The notes beneath the pieces were generated by a model that saw nothing but the letters and a program-made list of their open reading frames with translations, did no database searches and was not told where the DNA came from. 64,000 nucleotides of DNA from Myrica gale (taxonomy: Eukaryota > Streptophyta > Magnoliopsida > Fagales > Myricaceae), in contig OZ005621.1 in the NCBI GenBank assembly GCA_963930655.1, forward strand, positions 13,317,001 to 13,381,000, written 5' to 3'. Made by a program: the position numbers and the translations under genes. The first letter of the stretch is position 1, and each line of letters opens with the position of its first letter. Shown in pieces: positions 48,153 to 60,480 of the stretch.

Positions 48153-49652
48153 ATGTCCTCCAGTCGCCCCAAACGCTCCCAATCTCAGACCCCTTCTTCG
48201 GCAAGTTCCAGAGCAAAGAAGAAAGGGAAAACTGTGGAAGAAGCAATGCCTTCCACCGAAGCCTACATCTACAGGTCATGTCTGTGCAAAAATCGTTTTC
48301 TACAAGATGTTAGGGCTAGGAAAGTTATTGGTGGTAGATAGGCAGATTTCAATTGGTTCAATGAGAATGGGTTTGATTTTAAGGAAATGTTTGATTATCA
48401 AGGATGGGGTGTGTTTGTTAATTTGAAGGTTGATTGTTATATCTATCTTGTTAAATTAGTGTATGAAAATCTTCAACACACCACTTCCGAATCTGTCACG
48501 AGCTATGTAAATGATAAGATTTTGGATTTGTCTGCAACTTCTTTGAATAATGTGATTGGTGCTCCCAATTGGGGAAAGAAGTTCATTGATGCTTACACCT
48601 GGATGGGAATGGTAGAGGCGGAACCTCTAGAAATGCTTAGGGTTGTATTGGATAATCCAACCCTAAACAAAGTTTTTAAACCCACTGCTAGTGATTTGAC
48701 AGTCCATAGAAGAATTTTACATCACATGGTGTGCCATGTAATTTTACCAAGGACTGGTAAATTTGAGTATATTACTTTTTTGGAGTTGTTTATCATGTAT
48801 TGCTTGATCACCCGTACTCCAATGAACCTTGGACATCTGATGATAAACCACATTAAGGCAGCCTCTTAAAAGAAAAGGCAAGGACTGCCTTATGGGATGT
48901 TTATCAACCATTTATTCCATATCTTTACTATAGATGTCTCTATGGAGGTTAGAGAAAAACCCAAGGATTCCCAAGAATATAATAAAAAAACACTCAAGTC
49001 GATGGGTTTAATGAAAAATGAGGATGGGTATTGGGTGAAGAATTCAGTAGTAACTCCTCAAAATGGTGGTGATAAGAGAATTGAGTCTGATGAGGATAGC
49101 GATGAGGATGATGTTGAAACCGCTATAGAGGAGCATACTCCCTTATCTGTCTCTCCTCCACCTGTTGGATATACCTCATGAAAAGCTTCTGCTGGTAGCT
49201 CTCATCAACCTCACTTAGATACTCTTGAGGCCTCTATGAATGAGATCAAGAAAGAGCAAAAGAAGTTGGGCAATAATATGGAGGATTTAGCCAGCTCTAT
49301 GAAGACCGGGTTTGAAGATATCAAGAAAATGCTTACTGACAACACTAAACACCTTGGGATTATCTCTAAGGATATGAGGAATCTAAAACATCAAGTCAAC
49401 AATAGTATCAAAGTGGCAAGCAATGTGATCCAACATTCAGTGGATGAAATTGCTTCCACATCAGAAATTCTCACGCAAGAGATGAAGAACACTGCTGAAG
49501 ATGTGATCAAGGCCACCGAGATTCATATGGATGAAGATCGTAATCTTCGTCCCAGAGTGATTCAATGGACTTATTGGTTCTCCACCACCTGGGTCAACTG
49601 GCTAAAGACGTTTGATGTGGACCATCCACCTCCTCCTTTTGACTCCCTATAG
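48153..49652 (+). pseudogene. Env-like third region of copia element C (broken)
   Basis: The region begins with a serine/lysine-rich start (SSSRPKRSQSQTPSSASSRA), then a globular stretch around 48390-48860 (YQGWGVFVNLKVDCYIYLVK), an acidic segment (SDEDSDEDDVETAIEE) and a coiled-coil-like helix rich in K, E, N and I (49236-49560), ending in HPPPPFDSL. SIRE/Maximus copia elements are known for such an env-like ORF after pol. Size and position agree. No clear fusion peptide was seen. It is a fossil with a few breaks. Confidence 0.65.
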
Positions 49653-50293
49653 TCCTCTTGCTTGCCTCTCTCCACAACCTTTTACCTTTTCACCTCCTGC
49701 CTTGTTCTTTTTGATGATGCCAAAGGGGGAGAAAATTGTACATGTGCTGGAACTCTGAGCTCTTTAGAGAACATTTTGTCTTATAGATGTACATGTGCTG
49801 AACTTTTTCTTATTTTCCTATGCTTATCATGTTTACTTAAACTTTTGATCTATTATCTCCTTTGTGATTAATTCTTGATCTTGTTTAGATGTGCTGATTA
49901 TGATGTTCATATATGATTTCCTATATTTGCTTGTTGATAATCTCTAACGAAGCACAAACGAAGTCTGTGAAAAATGTTCATTGTTGTTCATTATGGATCA
50001 ATGTAAATAGCTTTAGAGGTAGTCTTTCTATCTCTCGAATTCTCTATATATGAAGTCTTGGGTTCTGTTGAAAATCTTTGGAGTTCAAGAAGTTTGGAGG
50101 AAGTTCATAGAAGTGCTTTTCTTATGTTTTAAATTTTGGGAAACCTCCATTTACAAAGGGAACTCTTGCAAAATTTTTATAAAATTCTAAAGTCTATTTG
50201 CTAAAAATGACATGAAAAACTTCTGCTTGTTATCAAGGGAAGCTTTTTTATTTGTTAGCAAAAAGTTATTTTTAACATGTTTTTGTCATCATC

Positions 50294-50306
50294 AAAAAGG
50301 GGGAGA
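50294..50306 (+). other. Polypurine tract of element C
   Basis: AAAAAGGGGGAGA lies one base before the TG of the 3' LTR, as expected for copia SIRE-type elements. Confidence 0.85.
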
Positions 50307-50307
50307 T

Positions 50308-51418
50308 TGTTAGCCCAGAGTTATTTTACAAACACTCTATAAATGATTTTGATGATAACAAAAGTTTCCTAGTTTTTGAGGACTTTAGAATCTATTTTTA
50401 CAATCCACAAATTCCAAGTTATATTTCAAAAGGATTGAATTTATCTCTCTAAAAGTCTTTGCTCATAAGGCTTGATAATCTCTTCAAAGGATAAGACACT
50501 TAAAATCGTTTTGGAATGAGTTGAAAGCTTCAAAAACACTGATTTTTGTCTCCAAAACTTTTAGGTGTCGACATATTGCACTATCTCCCGAGACATGTTT
50601 TTCAAGGCAAAAACATGTGTCGACACATTGACCGTATAGTGTCGACACATTGCACTGACTCCCGAGACCTAATTTTTAGTTCAAATTTTATGTGTCAGCA
50701 AATGCTAGTTGAAGTGTCGACACATTACACGGGATTGAGGACACATTACACCTACCCACTCGACCGTTGAAGACAAAATGGGTTAAATAGAAGACCGGTT
50801 GTTGAAGAAATCAAGAGCTCTCACCTACACGTACGATTTTGCAATTACTCCTTGACCTAACTCTTGAGAAAAGAGGGAAAGCCTTGAAGAAGAGAGAAGC
50901 TCCGCACCTACTGAGAAGGCCTGCTCTTTCACCATCAAATTTCGAGTCTTCTAGTGTAAATCTATTCTCTCTCTCCTACCCTTGTACCTCATACTTGAAT
51001 ATTCGGCTTTAAGAGCCAATACGTGAGTTTTCACCTTGTACCCTTTCATTTAAACTTTGAGAGTGTTGGGTAAACACTGGGTCCTACTTGTGAGAGTAGA
51101 AGAAATCCTCTAGGTTGTGAGGATTTGTGAAGAGTTTAAGCGTGATCTTTGAAAACGCTTTGTAAGGTGTACTTGCTATTCGATTATAGTGAGGGAAGCC
51201 CAAGGAAGTCAATTGCCTTGGGGGTGGATGTAGGCAAGTGTTTTGGCCGAACCACCTAAAAACTACGGTGTTATCTCTTCAACCCTTATCTTCTTAAATT
51301 TCTTTATTTCTATACTGCTTTGGTTTATTGTGATTGGTGTTTTAAATCTCCTGAAAATTGTTAAATTTTATTAAAACTCAATTCATCCCCCTCTTGGGTT
51401 GCTATATATAGTCTTTCA
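50308..51418 (+). repeat. 3' LTR of copia element C
   Basis: This 1111-bp partner of 24055-25325 starts TGTTAGCCC and ends AGTCTTTCA, followed by the duplication CTTAT. TGTCGACACA palindromes recur at about 50565-50735. Confidence 0.92.
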
Positions 51419-51604
51419 CTTATATACATTACATTATTGTTTAGCAACCTGCTGCCTTAATATGATATCAAGCACTCTTTGGGCTTCTTGTGCATTCTCT
51501 AACTCCTGGCCCGTAGAACATTCCCAAAGGCCTATGACTAACAACATTACAATCTAATACTTACTAAGTCAAGTAATCCTCAGGACTCTTATCACCTGAC
51601 AAAT

Positions 51605-52272
51605 CTGGAATGATACATTTTGAAAACTGCGAGTCAAACGACTCAGTAAGGAAAAGAACCTGTAAACATGAGGTTGTAAACATGAACTTGAACTTGTAAA
51701 CATGGGCTTGTAAACATGAACTTGTAATCATGAGCTTGTAAACATAATGTAGTTCATGCCTAATAATGAATCGTAATGTGCATGTAGGCTTCATGTTTGC
51801 ATATGCACATGCACTTGCTCTTGAAAACATAAACTTGAACTTAATATGACACTTGGTCCTTGAAAATAATTCTTTCTTATCTTGTGGGCTACATACGCTC
51901 CATTTAACCCCTGAAGCCAGGGTTGTGCGTTTCCATTGGAACCGTACCCTTTTTCCCTTGCAGTCATAACATCTGGTCGAGCTAGCTCTTGAAATGGCCC
52001 CAGGCCTGATGGCTGGACACGACCCGTGGAGGTCCACATCTTCTTGCATTCGTCCTTCAGTGTAGTTGCACATACCTCGAGGACTACCCATCCTTCTCGC
52101 ATTTATGCAAATGTTCATGTCGTGTCATGCTTGATAATCAATATATCATAAAACTTTCATGCTTTCATTTACACAAAACTCTTTTTTTCTTGAAGGAAAT
52201 CATGCAAATGCTTATAACGTGTCATAACATGTTATGCTTGATCATGAAAAATCATATTGTGTATCATTCCAG
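51605..52272 (-). promoter_or_regulatory. Conserved inverted-repeat module in LTR D2
   Basis: The arms CTGGAATGATACA (51605-51617) and TGTATCATTCCAG (52260-52272) are perfect complements. The internal dyad and the CTTCTCGCATT-type repeat units are present on the minus strand. Confidence 0.6.
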
Positions 52273-55200
52273 TGTTCATAAAAAGTAAGTTTTCACTTAC
52301 ATTCACTTAGCTTGATTCTCATGAGTTTCAAGTGGTGCTTCGCCTACAAGCGACTTAAATACGTTACTTAGACGCTTAGGCAAAATAGTCAAATAGACAT
52401 ACAAAAGTACTCACAGATATTTTTGGTTTCGAAAATTCGTATCTTTGAAAATATGACTTCACTTACAAAAGATTTCTTTTAAACTTTAGCTTGCATAAAA
52501 CAAATTTGAAAGCAATAAACATATACATCAAACAACTCCAACTAGGTTGTTGTTTTCACCTTCTACTTGTCCAACTCGTATCCAACTTATTACACTGATT
52601 CTTCCCATCAATAACATTGATTTCAAGAGCTATCCATGAAGATCAGCAACAACATTTCATATTAAGAATCCCATACCAAACCAGCAACTTATCTCATGTC
52701 TAATTTCAACATTTTACACTTTTACTTCGCATGGACAATGACCATCAAATTCTATCAATTAAACCTCAATGGATGTGCTATATAGGTACTGACGAGACCT
52801 ATAGGATAGACCTAATTTTCATGCTCTTAGATCTCTAGGTTCTCAAGTTCACATATATGCTCATTGACAAGAATTCTCCAAACATTACTTGCATGCATAA
52901 TTTCTTCCTTCTATGGCCAACCCGTGGCCCTTTGCGCTTAATTTCAATCTTTAGCTTGCTGACCTAGACCTTAATCATCCTACACATGTTCCAACATCAC
53001 AATTCTTCAAGTTTCAGGTCAGAATCACATTAGGCTCTTAAGGACAACACCACATACAAGCAGTCCACCTAACCCGAGTATATAGTCTCCATTTTCTCCA
53101 AAAATGCAACCAATGTGCTTAGGTTATTGGCTTGTTGTTATATCCTATAAAACCAACTTATAAAGCACTTAACAACAAGCAACATCAAAGAACATGTCAT
53201 ACCACAAATCAGCAAACTAATATCAAGGCAACCGGCCAATATGCATTGCTAAGTTCTTCCATTTTCATACCATCCACTTACATGCATGTTAGGTCATCTC
53301 TAAATACATTTTTTCCTTGATTAAGGCCATTGACCGAAGCCATAGCATCATCTAAATCCAACCTTTTTCACACCTATTTCCATGATTTAGCACATCAACA
53401 TCACAGCAACAAAATCAAGGATATACACTTTCAATTGAACATGCATTTAGGCCATATTTCAAATCTTATTTTCCAAGTTTTAACTAAACAAAACAGTGGC
53501 CTCAAACATCAGTATCCAACCTCAAATCACAAGAATCCACAGAAACTAATTCACATCAAACAAGTCATAAGATTGAGCCAACAAAATCACAAATCCTACA
53601 TGCATATCAAAATCCTTACAAGAACATGTTTCTATTTTCTTCTCTAGCCAAAACCGTGGCCATCATACACCTCAACCACCAACAAATCTTCTCAGCCATC
53701 ACCTCTTCATAACCAACAGATCCATATCATGCAAGATTCAAGAGAATTTACAACAAAATCATTTGGCCAACATCAACATATCTTTAATGCATGCTAATCT
53801 ATCCAACATTAAAACCAAGGTCATCACTTCCTTCAACATTAGCCAAAACCGTGGCCTTAAATCCCTTTCTTTATCAACAAATCTCAAGAAATCAGTTCAC
53901 AAGACCTTCATCAGCAAGTTCACAAGAACAACAACCAAGCATATGCCAAAACCTAACTTCCATGCCATATTTCTCTAAGACAAGAGCACCTTACCTTAGG
54001 GGGGGGTTTCGGCTTGACTTAAGAGATGGCTAAAGAACACCTATATGAAGACATCCTTAGTGAAAGTTTGAAGAAGAAGAAGAATTCATAGAGGAAGAAA
54101 TGACAAGAGCCGAATCTCCCTAACCTAGGCTTGTTCCCCTTGAACTTGTTTTTCTCCTCCTTCACCTACTCGGCCAAGCTCTCTTTCTCTCTTCTCTCGG
54201 ATTCTCTCTTTCTCCCTTCTCTTGTGCGACCAAAGTGAGCTGAGTGTGTGTGAAGCGAGATGTGAAGATGAAAGGAGGCTGAACCTAGCCCATATCACGA
54301 CCAAAAGAAAAAGGGAAGAAAAGTCTTACCTGCATCACCCATGTGACATGGCCGGCTCATTTAATGCCTTGTCTTCTCTCTTTTTCATTTCTTTGCCTCA
54401 CTAAGTCTTTCACGTGAATTCCCTTCCAGCCCACTATTACTTTTCAGTCTACACTTACTCCCTTTTCAGCCTACAATTACTTTTCATTATGCTCTTCACG
54501 TGAGTCACCATTCCTACTTCTCTTTTGCCTTTCTTTTATTTTCTTTGGTCTCTTTTGTTTCTCTTTTGTTTCTTGCTTTCTTATGCCTCACGTGACTTCA
54601 CCTACCGCCTTCTCTTTTGACTTTCTATGCTCTACAAGTCATTTCATCTAGTTAATGCTTTGTCTCCTTCTTTCTATTTATTTTGCTTTCTTATGCTTCA
54701 CGTGAACCACTATCTCCCTCCTCTTTTGTCTTTCAATGCACCTCACATGGACCTCTTGCTTAGCACACTATATAGTCACTTAGTCCACCTAATGAAGATT
54801 AAGATAACTAAACAAAAGACATAGTATAATTATAATCACAATTTAGTATACAATGAGCATATTCAAGAAAAATTCAGAACATATAAAGTTTAATAAATGT
54901 ACTTTAAATGAAATACCACATACTAACATCTCTTACATTATTTTCCAAATATTCAAAATAAGAAAGTCTTATACATAAGAAATAATTATAAAGAACTTAA
55001 ATTTCATAGTGAAAATCGGGGTCTATCCAAACCCAAAGTTTAGCCAAAATACAAGATATCAAGCCCATAAAAACAATACAAGGGTCAGAAATAAGACCAA
55101 TCTAATTTGAAAGAGAACAGACCTGATTTTAGGCAAAACTCAGTTTTTTTAACAAAACTTCAAAAATTCATAACTAATTCATCTTAGTTCCAAATGTTAC

Positions 55201-55625
55201 GAAATTTTAACTGGAGACCCCCAATAATAGCTGATTTCAAACCTCAAAATTTCACATCAATCCAAGATATTGTTATATATAAGCAAAATCTTTAAACACA
55301 TTGTTATCAAGAATTAAGCTACATAGACTAGTTTCAACCTAGTTAAGCAAATCTTTTAATTCCCCCATAAATCATTGCACAAATAAATCCCATATGCTTC
55401 TAATACCTCTTAAGGACTTAAAACTTGTGCCATGCAGTGTTATGTCTACATTATCCTTCACATGTCCTAATTGTCGGTTGCACACAGAGCCAAGCAACTC
55501 TTTAAAAGATTGAGGTCCCAGTTGGTCAGAAGAAAACTAGGCCATAAAAATGTGTCTTATTTGTGATAAGAATACTATTAAGAATGGCTCGATGCTACTA
55601 GTCTAAGTCGGGGTCTCACACCCAA

Positions 55626-55821
55626 TGCTCTGCTCTCCGCCTCTATTAAGTTCTTCTCCTTTGAGCGCATTTTTTCACCCTTGAGATTTGCAAATCTCAA
55701 AATCTTTTTGAAGTTCAAAGTTTTTGATAACTCAAAGAGCTTTCAAACGCCCTAACGATCGTATTCCTTTGATAACTAGTTAATTACTTATTAATTTTTT
55801 CGCTTAACATGTCTAGATACA
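55626..55821. other. Short unassigned spacer
   Basis: AT-rich sequence between D2 and the next gypsy LTR; no coding frame or repeat boundary is recognised apart from the target duplication ATACA at 55817. Confidence 0.4.
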
Positions 55822-56713
55822 TGATGAGAATCCGAGCAAGACTTTGAATGAAGTAGTTCATCCCGTACAGCCGGATACGAGAGCCCGAGACAAGGAGTTC
55901 AAGGACGCACTCGTTGAACTCAGTAAAGAGATATGGGCCCAAGCCCATTCGTGGAGGCCCATTCAAGATGATGCACGGCCCATTCAAGATGATGCACATT
56001 CTAGAAGGATCCGGCCAAGAGACAATTATGGCTCTATTCTAGAAGATTCAGATTGCATGGCTATTTTAAGCTCCAAATCATTTCCATTCATGGTCTTTTG
56101 ACATGATGGTCGGCCATCACCCTATTTCCATTTGAAGAGTGTTTTATTTAAGGCAATTAGGGTTTAGTTCGGCCATGTGGGGGTTTAACATCCAAGATGT
56201 CTTTCTTAGGTTAGTTTCTTATTTTTGGCCAAGTATTATCACATTCCATAGTTACATTTCTATGTTAGGCGTCCAAGTGTTTTGTTAGGCAAGCAAGGAT
56301 TTCTTTCCTTAATTGCATCAGCTGTTTTAGGTGTTAATTAGTTTCCTTTTGTACTAGGTTTAGGCGCCACTTTATTTCCATAATTAGGAGTGTTTCTTTT
56401 AAGGTTTTCGTGTCTTATATGGCCTATATATAGAGGCCCAAGTTGTATTTCGAATTCATTCAATATACACGACTTTTGTGAGGTTTTAATTCTCTTTGGT
56501 TCTTTGAAGAACTTCTCGAACTTATCGGGATTTCCCGTGGCGTTCAACTCGACTTATCAAACGGATTTCCATCCCGTTTGTGGCGTCTTCACCATACCGA
56601 GGTTCTTGCTTTCCTAAGCAACGGGTCGAGGTTCCATTCGAATCCATGTTAGAAATGATCTAGGGTCCCCTATAGTTGTAGGGTCTCGTTACGGGATAAC
56701 GGGGTTCACATCA
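55822..56713 (+). mobile_element. Solo LTR F1, Ty3-gypsy
   Basis: This 892-bp LTR starts TGATGAGAATCC, ends GGGTTCACATCA and has a perfect duplication ATACA (55817-55821 and 56714-56718). From its first bases an open frame reads on to TRARDKEFKDALVELSKEIW, the R-A-R-K-x-K/F-K-E-A-L block found at the C-terminal end of many plant gypsy polyproteins; coding that runs into the LTR is known for some chromovirus families. A related copy on the other strand is at 59529-60392. Confidence 0.8.
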
Positions 56714-56718
56714 ATACA

Positions 56719-59139
56719 CGTGTCTTTCTATCTGATGAAGATAGTATTGCTCGATTGAAAGAGTTTTTACTGCAACATTTTGATACAAAAGATCTGGGCA
56801 ACCTATTGTACTTTCTGGGTCTTAAGTTGCTACATGTAAAACACATATCAATTTGTCTCAATGAAAATATGTGCTTGATTTTTCAAAGGAGACCAGACTT
56901 TGGGGTACTCGTTCTGTTGATATTCCTAAAATCCTAACTATAAATTATTAAAATTTGAAGAGGAGTTGTTTTGAAAACCTAGTCGGTATCGATATTTGGT
57001 GGGTAAGTTAATTTATCTCCCCGGTACTAGGCGATATATCATATGCAGTCTAATTTATAAGCTAGTTTTTGGATAATCCTCGGGTTTCATTTTAGGAGGA
57101 TATTATATATACATATCATTTCGTATCTAAAGAAGGCTCTCTGTCTTGAAATATTATATAGATGGAATGGACACCTCTGAGTAGAAGGGTTTACTGATGC
57201 GGACTTAGTAGGTTCTCTTTTAGATAGAAGGTCCATTACAGGACATTGTACATTTCTTGAGGGAGATTTGGTCACTTGAAGAGGTAACAAAATCAACCAT
57301 GGTGGCAAGGTCTAGTGCAGAAGAAAATTAAATGCAGGGTGATGAAACATACAAGGAGTGAATTAACGTGGTTGCAACATTTCCCCCAGCAAATTGACAT
57401 GGTTCCAAAATTATTTTGTAACAATGAAGCAACTCTATATATTGCATCTAATTAGTGGAGACATCTACCCCATTGCGAAGTCAGTGGATCAAATAAATGA
57501 TATGTTTACCAGAGCTTTGTCTAGTAGTCGATTGGAATTTATATGCTCCAAGCTGGACCTATGTGACATATATGATCCAACTTTAGGGGGAGTGTTATAA
57601 AAGACTGGAGTATTAAGGGAAATAATCTTTTGTTGTTAATTCTTTGTTGACTGGTGTGCTTTCGTAGGCAACCAAATTAATGAAACCTGTACTCCTAAAA
57701 ATACCTATAGCGGTATGAGTAAGAATCGTTCCCACGGAGAATATCTAGCCTAGTTTTATGCGACGTGAACAAGGATGAGGGGATTTGAGTATAACGAAAA
57801 CAATTTTAAGAGTAACAACTAAGGAACAATTCAAATTAAAGTTTTGAAATCAATCAAAAGAGCAAACCTTGGTCTAAGTCAACATCCACCATTGGAATTT
57901 TACAACTGATCATCGATGCAAGCATATATCAATTCACACTTTGAATATTCACCGCTAAAACTATTTTCCTATTTCTCTTTAGTCGCAGTTAATTAGAAAA
58001 CAAGTGATCTAATTAACCCTAACTACTAAAAAACACAAGACAAGCGCTAAAGGCTTAATCGAGTAGCAGCCTTAAGAATTAGAGAGATCGATGAAGCCAA
58101 CACAAGCACAAGTTGTTGCATTTAATTCAGTCGATCGTTCTTCCTAAAATCTAATTATTTTTTACGCAGCAAATCATTAAATCTTAGTTGCTTCACAAAT
58201 TTGAGGGATCAAATAATTACGGATTTGATATCTAACCTTGCATTAGATTGAAACAAATAATAAACTAGTAAGCCTCCTAGTTATTAAACGAGAAAATCAT
58301 GAAAATAGGCACAGAAGAACAACCAACACTCAAAGCATAAATTGAACAATAAAAACAAATTAGATCTCACAGTTTTAGTGATTTCGAGGCTTCTGTTTCC
58401 CTTCGACCAATTAGAAGAGAAGGAGAGAGAGGCGGCTGGTTCAGAAGTTTGATACCTCTTTTTTTTTTACCCGTTCAACCTAAGTGCTGCAACCCTACCC
58501 AATAATCTCCTAAATATATTCTAAAACTATAACAATATTCAAATCTGACTATTTAAGGAAAATAATAGAAATAAAATAAATACCTAATAGAACTAGGAAA
58601 GTGGACTCTTCCTCTGGAATTTTCGTGCACCAGGTATGGAAACTTAGGTTAGATCCACATATTAGAATTGCAATCTATGGAATGTTCCAGAACGTCAACA
58701 GTGCAGGTGAAGAAACTTCAAGCCCAATTACGTCCTTCATGCAGCCAGTATCTCTCACAACTCAAAACATGAAAGTTGTAGAACCTTTTCTTGTTGTTTG
58801 ATAGCATCTTGAATCATTGCAATCGAAGCTTGAATGACAGAGTCAAGCCCAGATTACAAAGCGATGTCGAAACTGTCCAAAATCGTCCAATTAATTTCAT
58901 TTTGCACTTAACGCCTCCATTTTTATCCTAAATTAAAACATAAGAATAATGAGTAGATTTAGGCACCAAATAAGTATAAACGACTAAAATTAAGGGAGAA
59001 AATAATGACATTTTGCATTCTCATCATTGACTATGTTGTTTACTTATTTTCTATATCATAGAAGTTTGAGAGAGAGTAATTAGTTCTTTCTCCCATTTTT
59101 GCCAAACCCTAATCGCTCTTACTAACCTAAATCGTAACA
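56719..59139 (+). mobile_element. Copia fragment H: pol tail plus short 3' LTR, split by solo LTR G
   Basis: Frames read KEFLLQHFDTKDLGNLLYFL (copia reverse transcriptase, about 56755-56830), GFTDADLVGSLLDRRSITG (RNase H, about 57185-57245) and SRLEFICSKLDLCDIYDP at the end of pol. A polypurine tract TTTAGGGGGAG precedes the 3' LTR, which starts TGTTATAAAAG at 57593 and ends near 59139 once LTR G is excluded (about 167 bp). The 5' part of the element is missing. It is old and has many breaks. Confidence 0.75.
57652..59026 (+). mobile_element. Solo LTR G, unassigned LTR family
   Basis: This 1375-bp block starts TGGTGTGCTTTCG, ends GCATTCTCATCA and is flanked by a perfect duplication TTGAC (57647-57651 and 59027-59031). 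It interrupts the short LTR of fragment H. AATCGTTCCCACGGAGA near its start resembles plant gypsy LTRs of the Tat group, but that is a weak basis. No coding region was found, and strand is given as read with TG first. Confidence 0.8.
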
Positions 59140-60480
59140 ATATGTTTAATGGGCCCGATATATAGAGGTACATCTCCCTGGAAAGGAATTGTTTTGTCAT
59201 TTGAACTCAATAAATACCTACTACTGCAAGTTACTCATCTAGATCTACTACCATTGATAATGGTTACACTGTCAACTTTAGTCAAAGTTATACAAATCTT
59301 TGAGATGATAATATGTTTTGATAATTTCTCTTACGTTGAACAGTATTGAGCAACTAATATATTGGGTCTTTTTGTATCTATCTTCCTATACTTAAGGATA
59401 TTTGAGATCATCTCAATTACATGTATTCTAGTACTGGCAATACTACTCATATCTATTATGTCTACAAGCAATATTTTGGCTTTGAACAAGGTTCTAGGCA
59501 TGAACTAGAACCGTGCTTTGATACCAAATGATGTGAACCCCGTCAAGAATAACGAGACCCAACAACAAGAGGGAATCCAAGATCGTTTTAGGTACATATT
59601 TGAATGAAGACCTCATCTCGTTGTTTATGATAAACAAGAACCTTGGTATAAGGAAGATGCCACAAACGGTGGTGAAAGTTCCGTTTGATAAGTCGTGATG
59701 AACACCACTGAAAATCTCGATAAGTTCGAATAGTTCTTCAAAGAACCATAGAGAAAAAGTCACACAATTTTCTGGAATCAAATTCTGCCCCTTTTCATTG
59801 CTTATGCGCCTATTTAAAAGGCTGAACATTACAAGGAAAAAAACTCTAACATAATTATCCTAATTAAAGCTGAAATTTGGTAAGGAAATAAATCCCTACT
59901 CGTCTAAAATAAAACAAGACAATCAGCTCCGTTAGTTGGCTGATTACATGTCTAAAATAGGGAAGGAGTTGCTGGGCACCCACTAGAGTCAAAAGACAAC
60001 ATAAAAGGAAAGAAAGTGTCGCCTAAAGTAGTCATACACGTGCATAGAAGAGAAAAGCAATAAAAGGGAAGAAAGTGGCATGCAAGCCTTAAAATCAGAT
60101 ACTTCAAGAACTTGTTGCTCACGTGGATCATGCTCAATCACCCAAAAATATTCCTTGCCAATTTGAAGCTTAACCTTGATCAGATCCTTCTAGAACTTGA
60201 ATCATGGCGATGATTCTTTGTTGCTGACATGGATCATGCTCAATATGCCTCCACAAATTTGCTTGAGCTCATGCCTCTTGAATTAGTCAGTTGAGTACAT
60301 CTTTAAGCTTCCTTGCTCGTGCTCTAGTACCCGGCCCAATTGGTACTTGAACTAGATCCCTTGTATGATTTGCGTCACTCTCGTGACTTGACAGTAATGG
60401 AGAAGCAACTTGAAGATGTCGATGTTGTTTGGTTTCTCTTGAAACCTGAGTACGAGCCTGTTCACGCACAAATATCGGGT
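59140..60480 (-). mobile_element. Gypsy remnant F2: LTR with internal sequence on both sides
   Basis: On the minus strand an LTR related to F1 (about 60392 to 59529, ending GGGGTTCACATCA) is followed directly by TTTGGTATCAAAGCACGG (59528-59511), an initiator-methionine primer site. Upstream of the LTR a frame reads REQARTQVSRETKQ and runs into GPGTRARARKLKDVLN, the same polyprotein-end block as in F1. Thus internal 3'-type sequence precedes the LTR and 5'-type sequence follows it. The outer limits are unclear and no target duplication was found; several breaks. Confidence 0.55.

Larger units (their letters stand above)
24055..51418 (+). mobile_element. Copia element C (SIRE/Maximus-like), broken, hosting two insertions
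   Basis: It has LTRs at both ends (24055-25325 and 50308-51418), a perfect duplication CTTAT (24050-24054 and 51419-51423), a primer-site remnant right after the 5' LTR, and a polypurine tract before the 3' LTR. Gag, protease, integrase zinc region, partial reverse transcriptase, RNase H and an env-like region follow in copia order. It is incomplete and carries several breaks. Over the first ~290 bp the two LTRs differ at about 5 sites per 100 by hand count, so it is older than B, in agreement with the nesting. Element B and a solo LTR A lie inside it. Confidence 0.9.
23839..55620 (-). mobile_element. Solo LTR D2, Tekay-like family D, split by element C
   Basis: The left part is 23839-24054 and the right part 51419-55620, giving about 4.4 kb once C is removed. 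Minus-strand ends are TGTGAGACCCC and CGTGACA, with a perfect duplication CCCAA (23834-23838 and 55621-55625). The sequence across the split runs continuously into the arrangement of D1 (matching ~690-860 there). Its inverted-repeat module is at 51605-52272. It is the outermost and therefore oldest layer of the nest. Confidence 0.9.

Noticed and set aside
51564-52118. 184-codon minus frame in LTR D2
   Set aside because: Runs through the conserved tandem module, low similarity to any protein, and no counterpart frame in D1.
53132-53978. Several overlapping plus frames in D2
   Set aside because: LTR DNA read antisense; composition biased (Asn/Thr/His-rich) without domains.
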